A DNA stretch of 8,581 nt from Gammaproteobacteria bacterium (GTDB taxonomy: Bacteria; Pseudomonadota; Gammaproteobacteria; BMS3Bbin11): assembly GCA_030617565.1 (NCBI GenBank), contig JAUWVE010000059.1:1-8581 (forward strand), written 5' to 3'. Made by a program: the position numbers and the translations under genes. Positions 1 to 6,245 of the stretch are shown here, piece after piece (the stretch's first letter is position 1; every line of letters starts with the position of its first letter). The notes beneath the pieces were generated by a model that had not been told where the DNA came from, made no database searches, and worked only from the letters and a program-made list of their open reading frames with translations.

Positions 1-2
1 AA

Positions 3-326
3 TTACTGACCGATACCAGTTTGCTTCCTGTACTTGTCGTATTTGTTATCAAACGACTTCATCATGACATCATGCCCCTGCCTGCGCTGTTCTTCCATCT
101 CGCTTTGCTCTGCCGATTCCATTTCAGGCTGACACTCTGCGGAATCCTGGTTGTATTCATCACACTCAGGCTGCAGATCCTGTTTATCACTTTGAGTCTC
201 TCTGGTCGTGCTGTAATCAGTGGGATCCGGCATCCGGTCCGGCACGCTCTTTACAAGCATTTGCTGCCAGACAAAGCCGCCTATGGCCAGCGCGATCAGC
301 AATGAGATCAGAGAAAAGTTTCGCAT
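3..326 (-). CDS. Small single-pass membrane-anchored protein, function unknown
   Basis: The protein has 107 residues. The ATG at 326 is preferred over the in-frame ATG at 362 because AAGGAG sits 5 bases upstream of it; the upstream ATG has no such site. Residues about 4-22 form one hydrophobic segment with Arg2 before it, so this is probably an uncleaved signal anchor with the rest in the periplasm. The remainder is hydrophilic, very acidic in the middle (residues about 30-80, rich in Glu, Asp, Gln and Ser), with two cysteines (55 and 65) that could form a disulfide, and a basic C-terminal end rich in Lys and Tyr. It follows the pirin gene by 43 bases on the same strand, so it is probably the last gene of the hydroquinone reductase-pirin unit. 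I do not recognise a family. A role in the quinone stress response would be inference from position only. Confidence 0.7.
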   Translation of the reverse strand: MRNFSLISLLIALAIGGFVWQQMLVKSVPDRMPDPTDYSTTRETQSDKQDLQPECDEYNQDSAECQPEMESAEQSEMEEQRRQGHDVMMKSFDNKYDKYRKQTGIGQ

Positions 327-369
327 GAGAACTCCTTGCTGGTTGTTCAAACGAGTATACATTGCTTCA

Positions 370-1212
370 TCACGTTTCCGTCAATCTTCCCAACCTGTAG
401 TCCTCAATGGCCTGTTTGATTTCATCCTCTGTATTCATCACAAAGGGCCCATATTGTTTTACCGGCTCGTGCAAAGGTCTGGCTGCCAGCAGTATTGCTT
501 TCACTCCGTCTTTACCGGCAGTTATGCTTACTGCATTACCATCACTGTAAACACCCATTTCCCGCTTCGACAATTCAGATGTAGACCCCTGGTAAACGTA
601 AACCAGTACTGTATGATCTTTGGGCACAGCTTGAGTCCATTGTTCATTGGCGGTCAAATCAAGGTCAATATAGATCGGCTCAGTCACCACACCTTTCACC
701 GGACCTGCAACCGCGACCGGTTCATTTATCTGACCCGCTACCAGTATTATTTTGCCGCCGCTTTCCAGTTCAACAACTGGCAAATCACTGCCCCGGTAAT
801 CCTGGTAATGCGCCGGTTTCATCTTGTCACTGGCAGGCAGATTCAGCCATAATTGAAAGCCGTGCAGCAAACCATCAGTCTGCTCCGGCATTTCAGAATG
901 GATCACTCCACGACCAGCTGTCATCCACTGCACATCACCATCAGCGAGCAAACCTTCATTGCCCATGTGGTCACGATGGCGCATCTTGCCTGTCAGCATA
1001 TAGGTCACTGTTTCAAAACCTCTGTGTGGATGAGAGGGGAATCCTCCGATGTAGTCGGCACTATCATCGGAACGGAATTCGTCAAGCAACAGAAACGGAT
1101 CCAGAATTTCATTCAACTGACGACCGGCGATACGGTACATGCGCACCCCGTCCCCATCCGATGTTTCCTGTGCCGTGATGCGTTGCTGTAAAGTTCTGAT
1201 TCGGCTATTCAT
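370..1212 (-). CDS. Pirin family protein (two-domain cupin)
   Basis: A 280-residue bicupin of the long pirin type, about the length of human pirin and longer than the E. coli YhaK form. The N-terminal cupin carries the pirin signature: HPHRGFET (His61, His63) and GRGVIHSEMP (His105, Glu107). These match the four Fe ligands known from human pirin (His56, His58, His101, Glu103) in order and nearly in spacing, so the metal site looks intact. The C-terminal pirin domain follows from about residue 170. Some bacterial pirins have quercetin 2,3-dioxygenase activity and others act as redox-sensitive partners; the substrate here cannot be read from sequence. The start overlaps the stop of the hydroquinone reductase gene as ATGA (1209-1212), pointing to translational coupling. 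A YhaJ-type regulator diverges from the same unit; in E. coli a pirin (yhaK) and yqjG both lie near yhaJ. Confidence 0.93.
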   Translation of the reverse strand: MNSRIRTLQQRITAQETSDGDGVRMYRIAGRQLNEILDPFLLLDEFRSDDSADYIGGFPSHPHRGFETVTYMLTGKMRHRDHMGNEGLLADGDVQWMTAGRGVIHSEMPEQTDGLLHGFQLWLNLPASDKMKPAHYQDYRGSDLPVVELESGGKIILVAGQINEPVAVAGPVKGVVTEPIYIDLDLTANEQWTQAVPKDHTVLVYVYQGSTSELSKREMGVYSDGNAVSITAGKDGVKAILLAARPLHEPVKQYGPFVMNTEDEIKQAIEDYRLGRLTET

Positions 1213-2216
1213 GTGATCACCTTGAGCGTTGATTGCATATTCATATTGCTACCTATGTTCTGGCGCTGATGAGGGCGTGTAAAATCGATTATCGGCCCTG
1301 CCGGAACAATCCCGGTAGGATTGATTGTGGCATGGCTGCCATAGTAATGGGTTTTGATGTAATCCATGTCAACAGTCTCCGCGATGCCTGTTTGCTGATA
1401 GAGATCACGCAGATAGCCTGATAAATTTTGATATTCCTCAATTCGGTGCAGATTGGTTTTAAAGTGACCATAGTAGACGGCATCGAAACGCAGCAAGGTG
1501 GTAAATAAACGCCAGTCTGCTTCGGTGATTGCATCACCAGTCAGATAACGTTGTTTTGACAGCCGCTGCTCCAGCCAGTCCAGCGTATCGAACAACTCGG
1601 CAGTGGCCTTTTCATATGCCTCCTGAGTAGTGGCAAAGCCTGCCCGATAAACCCCATTATTAACGGTGTGATAGATTCGCTCATTAAGTTGATCGATTTC
1701 AGCCTGCAGTGCTTCAGGATAATAATCCTCGTAATTATCTGTCAGCTGATTAAATGCGCTGTTGAACATACGAATAATCTCAGCTGATTCATTGCTGACT
1801 ATTGTTTGGCGCTGTTTGTCCCACAGCACTGGCACAGTCACACGCCCTGTGTAATCACTGTTTGCCCTGGTATAGACCTCATGTAAAGCATGCAGACCAT
1901 AGAGGCCATCGCCCTGCTCACCGAAGACCCAGCCTTCTTCCATCATCAGCGGCTCCACATTTGAAACGCTGATAAAATCCTGCAGCCCTTTCAATTGACG
2001 GAAGATCAGTGCACGATGGGCCCAGGGACAGGCCAGCGAAACGTACAGGTGGTAACGACCCGCTTCGGCAGCAAAACCGCCCTCGCCACTGCTCCCAGCC
2101 TGTCCATCAAACGTAATCCAGTTACGAATCCGGCTTTCCTGTCGCACAAACTCGCCATTGTGACTCTTGGTGTCATACCATTGGTCAGTCCATTTACCTT
2201 TTACTAACAGTCCCAT
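1209..2216 (-). CDS. yqjG: Glutathionyl-hydroquinone reductase (Xi-class GST, YqjG type)
   Basis: This cytosolic enzyme reduces glutathionyl-hydroquinones to free hydroquinones using glutathione. The protein has 335 residues, close to E. coli YqjG. The N-terminal thioredoxin-like domain contains YVSLACPWAHR, with the catalytic Cys at position 63 as in E. coli YqjG. VTVPVLWDK and SNESAEIIRMFN supply the usual GSH-binding cis-Pro and Glu-Ser elements. The all-helical C-terminal domain ends with THYYGSHATINPTGIVP, typical of the class. The ATG at 2216 is chosen over the one at 2222: AGGAG lies 8 bases from it but only 2 bases from the other, and the resulting MGLLVKGKWTDQWYDT matches the family N-terminus. 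It is the first gene of the minus-strand unit and overlaps the pirin gene by ATGA. The divergent LysR gene is the likely regulator. Confidence 0.95.
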   Translation of the reverse strand: MGLLVKGKWTDQWYDTKSHNGEFVRQESRIRNWITFDGQAGSSGEGGFAAEAGRYHLYVSLACPWAHRALIFRQLKGLQDFISVSNVEPLMMEEGWVFGEQGDGLYGLHALHEVYTRANSDYTGRVTVPVLWDKQRQTIVSNESAEIIRMFNSAFNQLTDNYEDYYPEALQAEIDQLNERIYHTVNNGVYRAGFATTQEAYEKATAELFDTLDWLEQRLSKQRYLTGDAITEADWRLFTTLLRFDAVYYGHFKTNLHRIEEYQNLSGYLRDLYQQTGIAETVDMDYIKTHYYGSHATINPTGIVPAGPIIDFTRPHQRQNIGSNMNMQSTLKVIT

Positions 2217-2347
2217 AACCATATCTCCTGTTCATTTATTCATCTGTATTGTTCGTAATATTTAAACTGTTATTGATACTATATACTTGATTTAATAAAT
2301 AAAAAGCGATAGTTTTTGATAGATATATTCAATATTTTTGAACAATT
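2217..2347. promoter_or_regulatory. Divergent control region between hydroquinone reductase and LysR genes
   Basis: An AT-rich 131-bp gap separates two divergent starts, the usual place for LysR operators. Visible structure: a dyad TTCA-N7-TGAA at 2328-2342, which contains a T-N11-A arrangement and ends 5 bases before the LysR start codon; a near-direct repeat GTT(A/T)TTGATA at 2269-2278 and 2312-2321, 43 bp apart; and TTGAT at 2273, 2287 and 2316. On the minus strand TATAGT or TAGTAT around 2278-2285 could be a -10 element, but no good -35 is seen, as is common at activator-dependent promoters. The LysR gene has no clear Shine-Dalgarno sequence before its ATG. Base composition makes chance matches likely, so the individual sites are tentative; the region's role is more secure. 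Confidence 0.55.
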
Positions 2348-3250
2348 ATGAACCCACTAACTCTGGAAGCCTTGCAGGTACTGGATGCCATCGATCGTAA
2401 GGGCAGTTTTGCCTCTGCGGCGACCTCGCTGAATCGCGTGCCCTCTGCGCTGTCTTATACTATTCATAAACTTGAGCAGGATCTTGGTGTAAGCCTGTTT
2501 CAAAAACAGGGGCGTCGCTCTGTACTGACAAACGCCGGCCGACATTTGATGCAACAGGGACGAGAGTTGCTGATAGCTGCAGAGACACTGGCAGACAGCA
2601 CAATACAGGTTGCTACCGGATGGGAACCACGACTACGCATTGCACTGGATACCATTATTCCTGCCGAGCTTATCCTGCCATTGATCAATCGGCTATATGA
2701 AATACAGCCCAATATTGAGATAGATTTAACAGAAGAAGTGCTGGGCGGCACCTGGGAGGCATTAGACTATGACCGAGTCGACCTGGCTATCGGTGCAATC
2801 GGTACTGCCCCCGGCCATAAAGGGATACGCTGTTTCGACTGGCTTACAGTCAAATCAGTTTTTGTCGCCGCTGCTGACCACCCGGTTTGCCAGCATCCCC
2901 AGCCACTCAGTGACAGCACCATTATGCAGTACCGCTCGGTAATTGTCCGTGACAGTTCTCGCCACGAAGCGCCTCTTAGCCGTGGCATATTAAACAAGGA
3001 AAGATTTATCCATGTAGAAAACATGGAGCAGAAAATTCAGGCACATTGCTTGGGGATGGGAATAGGTTTTGTCCCTCATTTTCGAGTGAAGCAGTATCTG
3101 CAAAGCGGTGGACTGGTCAGCCTGAATGTAGAATATACAGATACTGAAGTTCCATTACAGATTGCCTGGAAAAAAAGCAACCGAGGCCAGGCGCTCAACT
3201 GGCTGGTGGAGCAGATTAAACAAGTCACAGTGGACACTAGTGTGGTGTAA
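2348..3250 (+). CDS. yhaJ: LysR-family transcriptional regulator, YhaJ-like
   Basis: The protein has 300 residues. The N-terminal winged helix-turn-helix spans about residues 4-63, with the recognition stretch RVPSALSYTIHKLEQ at 30-44. The effector-binding domain follows from about residue 92. The N-terminus (LTLEALQVLDAIDRKGSFA) and several later stretches (EVL-G-WE, AADHP, MQYR) match E. coli YhaJ closely. YhaJ is known to control quinone-related genes in E. coli and to respond to aromatic breakdown products, so quinone-type electrophiles are plausible effectors here. It diverges from the hydroquinone reductase-pirin unit, the standard LysR arrangement. The ATG at 2348 fits the family start, but no ribosome binding site is visible and a candidate operator lies directly before it, which would fit autorepression. 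The assignment to this subfamily is strong; the target genes are inferred from position. Confidence 0.9.
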   Translation: MNPLTLEALQVLDAIDRKGSFASAATSLNRVPSALSYTIHKLEQDLGVSLFQKQGRRSVLTNAGRHLMQQGRELLIAAETLADSTIQVATGWEPRLRIALDTIIPAELILPLINRLYEIQPNIEIDLTEEVLGGTWEALDYDRVDLAIGAIGTAPGHKGIRCFDWLTVKSVFVAAADHPVCQHPQPLSDSTIMQYRSVIVRDSSRHEAPLSRGILNKERFIHVENMEQKIQAHCLGMGIGFVPHFRVKQYLQSGGLVSLNVEYTDTEVPLQIAWKKSNRGQALNWLVEQIKQVTVDTSVV

Positions 3251-3272
3251 CGAATAACACGTATATGCCAGC

Positions 3273-3284
3273 GTCATCGATGAC
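3273..3284. repeat. Perfect 12-bp palindrome beside the FNR box
   Basis: GTCATCGATGAC reads the same on both strands and ends on the base before the FNR box that starts at 3285. It lies upstream of the predicted promoter, about 49-60 bases before the predicted start of transcription, where a second regulator could sit. It could equally be chance or part of the weak 3' end of the LysR transcript; no T-run follows, so it is not a convincing terminator. Confidence 0.3.
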
Positions 3285-3333
3285 TTGACCTGTATCAATG
3301 AAAAATGTGCAGTTAGCTTGTATACAGGTTCGC
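3285..3333 (+). promoter_or_regulatory. FNR-type anaerobic promoter for the radical SAM-ubiU-ubiV-ubiD operon
   Basis: TTGAC-CTGT-ATCAA at 3285-3298 matches the FNR/Anr box TTGAT-N4-ATCAA at 9 of 10 positions. In class II FNR promoters the box is centred 41.5 bases before the transcription start. From the centre at 3291.5 this predicts +1 at 3333 and a -10 at 3321-3326, and those six bases are TATACA (4 of 6 to TATAAT). There is no TTGACA-like -35 at the matching place, as expected when FNR replaces it. The leader would be 23 bases. FNR control is reported for the E. coli ubiT/ubiUV genes, so site, spacing and gene content agree. The start of transcription itself is a prediction. Confidence 0.75.
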
Positions 3334-3335
3334 TT

Positions 3336-3359
3336 ATGTTTCCAGACACTTCCATATGA
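3336..3359 (+). CDS. Candidate 7-codon leader ORF coupled to the radical SAM gene
   Basis: ATG at 3336 opens a frame MFPDTSI that stops with TGA at 3357-3359. This stop overlaps the tandem ATGATG (3356-3361) that starts the radical SAM gene, giving the same ATGA junction used elsewhere in the operon. It would begin 3 bases after the predicted transcription start. Only a weak AGG lies before its ATG, and the radical SAM gene has no good ribosome binding site of its own, so coupling through this small ORF is possible. There is no proof that it is translated. Confidence 0.25.
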   Translation: MFPDTSI

Positions 3360-4336
3360 TGGCAAAAAACCCCGACGGACCCGGACAGGTAACACTGTCC
3401 CGGTATGTAAATACCTTTGGCCAGGCGATGTTGCAGCGTTATGGCGAACGTGTGCATAAAATTGCAATTAATGCGGCCTTCACCTGCCCTAATATTGATG
3501 GCAGCAAGGGTCGGGGCGGCTGTACTTTTTGCAACAATGTGTCATTCAATCCCAACGGGCGAAAACCGTCAGCTATTACCGAACAGATAGCGGCTGGCCG
3601 ACAGGTCATTCTCAAGCGTACCGGGGCAAGAAAATACCTGGCCTATTTTCAGGCCTATACCAACACCTATGCCGACATCAACAGGCTCAGGGGCCTGTAC
3701 GACAGCGCTCTGTCCGAGCCAGACGTAATCGGTCTTGCTATTGGAACCCGCCCTGATTGTGCGCCGGAACCGGTACTGGATCTGCTGGCTGAATATCAGC
3801 AGCAAGGTCATGAAATATGGCTGGAGCTGGGATTACAATCCTCCTTCGATGAATCACTGATACGCGTTAACCGTGGCCATGGTTTTGCTGAATATAAAAC
3901 AACACTGCAGAATGCGCGCAAGCGGGGTCTGCAGGTCTGTACGCATCTCATCGTTGGCCTGCCTGGTGAAACAAAGATGCATTGCAATGTGACGCTGGAG
4001 CGTGTATTGGAACTGGGCGTGGACGGACTGAAACTCCATCCCCTGCATGTAGTAAAAGGTACTCAGCTGGCAAATGAATGGCGGCGCGGCGAATATCAGC
4101 CGCTGCTGCTGGACGAATACATAGACATCGCAGCAGATCTCATCCGTCAAACACCCGCAGAGATCATCTTCCACCGCTTAACCGGCACTGCCGCCGCTAA
4201 TATACTGCTGGCGCCTGACTGGTGCTCACAAAAATGGCTGGTGCTCAACCGACTTACTGAAGCCCTGCAGCACCGCTCATACTACCCAGCCTGCAGCGGG
4301 CAAGTACCGGCTGATTCAGCCAGGATATTGCAATGA
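3356..4336 (+). CDS. yhcC: Radical SAM protein, YhcC / TIGR01212 family
   Basis: The 326-residue protein matches E. coli YhcC throughout, with a tail similar in length. The cluster motif is the family's own spaced form: CPNIDGSKGRGGCTFC gives Cys44, Cys56 and Cys59 for the 4Fe-4S cluster that cleaves S-adenosylmethionine. Other family stretches are KYLAYFQAYTNTYA (SAM-domain strand), GLAIGTRPDC, ELGLQSS, THLIVGLPGET and KLHPLHVVKGT. The substrate of this family is not established to my knowledge. Tandem ATGs at 3356 and 3359 are both possible starts, and neither has a clear Shine-Dalgarno sequence. Its stop overlaps the ubiU start (ATGA, 4333-4336), so it is the first gene of an anaerobic ubiquinone operon behind an FNR-type promoter. 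That makes a role in anaerobic quinone metabolism, or in supporting iron-sulfur quinone enzymes, a reasonable inference but not a known function. Confidence 0.92.
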   Translation: MMAKNPDGPGQVTLSRYVNTFGQAMLQRYGERVHKIAINAAFTCPNIDGSKGRGGCTFCNNVSFNPNGRKPSAITEQIAAGRQVILKRTGARKYLAYFQAYTNTYADINRLRGLYDSALSEPDVIGLAIGTRPDCAPEPVLDLLAEYQQQGHEIWLELGLQSSFDESLIRVNRGHGFAEYKTTLQNARKRGLQVCTHLIVGLPGETKMHCNVTLERVLELGVDGLKLHPLHVVKGTQLANEWRRGEYQPLLLDEYIDIAADLIRQTPAEIIFHRLTGTAAANILLAPDWCSQKWLVLNRLTEALQHRSYYPACSGQVPADSARILQ

Positions 4337-5328
4337 AACTTGTCTGCCCGGCAGGCAACCTGCCTTCTTTAAAAGCCGCCGTCGATAATGGTGCCGATGC
4401 GGTATATATCGGCTTTCGCGACAGCACCAATGCACGGCATTTTGCCGGCCTGAACTTTACCAACGCACAGATTGAAAAAGGCCTGCAATATGCCAGGGAT
4501 CACCAGGTAAAGGTCTTCGTCGCCATCAATACCTATCCCTACCCTTCTGACTTCACACACTGGAAAAATGCAGTAGACAGGGCTGCCGGGCTGGGTGTAG
4601 ATGCACTGATCCTGGCTGATATCGGCGTCATGGATTATGCACGCGAGCGCTGGCCGGAGCTAAATCTGCACCTGTCTGTGCAGAGTTCATCCACCAGTCA
4701 TGAAGCGATTCGTTTCTATGCCGAACAGTTTGGCATCCGCCGGGCGGTGATACCACGTGTCCTGTCACTCAAGCAGGTGGCCACATTAATAGAACACAGC
4801 CCGGTGCCAATTGAAGTCTTCGGCTTTGGCAGTCTGTGTGTCATGGTTGAGGGACGCTGCTTCCTCTCTTCCTATGTCACGGGACAGGGACCAAATAATT
4901 TTGGGGCCTGCTCTCCCTCGTCATTTGTGAGCTGGAATTAAACAGACAGGGGACTTGAGACCCGCCTCAATGGAGTCCTCATCGACCAGGTAGGTAAAGA
5001 CGAGAATGCCGGTTATCCAACCGTCTGCAAGGGCCGCTTTGAGGTAATGGGAAAAACCGGTTACGCGATTGAAGCACCGACCAGCCTGAACACCTTGCCG
5101 ATATTGCCGGAGCTATTTCGAATCGGTGCTTCAGCCATCAAGATTGAAGGGCGGCAGCGCAGTCCCGCCTATGTCCAGCAGGTGACTCGCATAATGCGTG
5201 AAGCCATTGATGCCTGTATAGCAGACCCTGAAAACTACACACCCAAACAGGAATGGATGACGCAGCTGGCAGCCCTGTCTGAGGGGTTGCAGACGACACT
5301 GGGAGCCTACGAGCGAACCTGGCAATGA
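4333..5328 (+). pseudogene. ubiU: ubiU (U32 peptidase-like, O2-independent ubiquinone hydroxylation) with in-frame TAA at codon 203
   Basis: UbiU and UbiV form an iron-sulfur heterodimer that hydroxylates the ubiquinone ring without oxygen. Read through, this gene is 331 codons, the length of E. coli UbiU (YhbU), and aligns without gaps: MKLVCPAGNLPSLKAAVDNG at the start, KIEGRQRSPAYV near 274-285, and TLGAYERTWQ at the end. A single TAA at 4939-4941 (codon 203) interrupts it, where E. coli has Gln; CAA to TAA is one C-to-T change. The known cluster ligands of E. coli UbiU (Cys169, 176, 193 and 232) are present at identical positions, but Cys232 lies after the stop. No ATG, GTG or TTG occurs in frame between the stop and Cys232; the first is ATG at 5047 (codon 239), with GAGG just before it. 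A 202-residue product would lack the cluster site and the C-terminal domain. The start at 4333 has AGGA 7 bases upstream and overlaps the radical SAM stop. True nonsense mutation, strain variant or sequence error cannot be told apart here. Confidence 0.93.
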
Positions 5329-6245
5329 CAACTGAAACCACCGTACATAAACCCCGTAAACGCCTGTCACTTGGCCCTGTCCTCTACTTCTGGCCGGAGG
5401 ATCAGTTGCGCCGCTTTTATGACATGATTGCAGAGTCTGCGATAGACATTGTTTACCTCGGCGAAACTGTATGTTCCAAGCGTCGCTCATTGAATAGCGA
5501 AGGATGGCTGGAGATGGCCGATATGTTGACCAGGGCTGGTAAGGAAGTCGTGCTGTCAGGCCTGTCACTGATTGAGGCTGCATCGGAACTGGCAACACTG
5601 AAAAAGATCTGCACAAACGGGCGTTTTCGTGTCGAAGCCAACGACATGGCAGCGGTACAGATGCTGGCAGGCAAGTCCGGATTTATCGCCGGCACATCAC
5701 TGAATATCTATAATACACAGTCGCTGGAAAAGCTGGCCCGTCTCGGTGTCGAGCGCTGGGTCATGCCAGTTGAACAATCGCGTGAAATTCTTCGTGAATT
5801 CCGTCAGCAAATGGAATCCAGTATGGAGATTGAGGTCTTCACATGGGGACGTTTGCCGCTGGCCTATTCGGCCCGCTGCTATACGGCGCGAAACCACTGC
5901 CTGCCCAAGGATGACTGCCAGTTACGCTGCCTTGATGATCCGGATGGAATGCTACTGCGCACCCAGGAAGACGATTCATTTCTGGTCCTCAATGGTATCC
6001 AGACGCAGTCCGCGCTGACCCAGAATCTTGTGCATGAACTCAACAATCCGGACATCGACATCTTCCGTATCAGCCCGCAGTCGCAACATACGGAGAAAAT
6101 CATCAAAGTGTTTCATGAATGCCTGACAGGTCAGCGGGATATGGAGCAGGCTGCAGTCGTACTGGAATCATTCATGCCAACCGGCCCCTGCAACGGCTAC
6201 TGGTATGGTAAAGCCGGCATGCTGGCAGGTTGCAGTGCATCATGA
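5325..6245 (+). CDS. ubiV: UbiV, iron-sulfur partner of UbiU in O2-independent ubiquinone biosynthesis
   Basis: The 306-residue U32-family protein matches E. coli UbiV (YhbV, 292 residues) with about 11 extra N-terminal residues before RLSLGPVLYFWP. The four known cluster ligands (E. coli Cys39, 180, 193, 197) are found as Cys50, Cys185, Cys198 and Cys202, with the Cys-x12-Cys-x3-Cys spacing kept in RCYTARNHCLPKDDCQLRC, so this subunit looks functional. Other family marks are YLGETVCSKRR, LPLAYSARC, LNGIQTQSA and CNGYW near the end. With UbiU it hydroxylates the ring, using prephenate as reported hydroxyl donor, at the UbiT-associated complex in the cytosol. ATG 5325 overlaps the ubiU stop by ATGA and has no good ribosome binding site, so translation probably depends on ribosomes finishing ubiU; the ubiU nonsense codon may therefore lower UbiV too. 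Its own stop overlaps the ubiD start. Confidence 0.95.
   Translation: MTTETTVHKPRKRLSLGPVLYFWPEDQLRRFYDMIAESAIDIVYLGETVCSKRRSLNSEGWLEMADMLTRAGKEVVLSGLSLIEAASELATLKKICTNGRFRVEANDMAAVQMLAGKSGFIAGTSLNIYNTQSLEKLARLGVERWVMPVEQSREILREFRQQMESSMEIEVFTWGRLPLAYSARCYTARNHCLPKDDCQLRCLDDPDGMLLRTQEDDSFLVLNGIQTQSALTQNLVHELNNPDIDIFRISPQSQHTEKIIKVFHECLTGQRDMEQAAVVLESFMPTGPCNGYWYGKAGMLAGCSAS

Noticed and set aside
220..852. A 210-codon open frame on the plus strand opposite the pirin gene
   Set aside because: It lies antisense to well-conserved pirin and small-protein sequence, has no ribosome binding site and shows no family features; it is a shadow frame.
3288..3329. Inverted repeat ACCTGTAT (3288-3295) and ATACAGGT (3322-3329)
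   Set aside because: Both arms fall on the FNR box and the -10 element, which explain them better; a 26-base loop makes a stable hairpin unlikely, though a second operator is not excluded.
4939..4941. TAA read as an amino acid by a changed genetic code or programmed readthrough
   Set aside because: Other genes here (LysR, UbiD, the small protein) end in TAA at the expected place, so TAA is a normal stop. Known bacterial recoding uses TGA or TAG, and no recoding structure is evident.
5131..5616. A 161-codon open frame on the minus strand across the ubiU-ubiV junction
   Set aside because: It is antisense to conserved UbiU and UbiV sequence, and its translation shows no recognisable family features.
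6230..6241. TTG at 6230 as the ubiD start
   Set aside because: ATG 6242 forms the ATGA overlap with the ubiV stop, as at the other junctions, and the four extra residues are not needed by the family.
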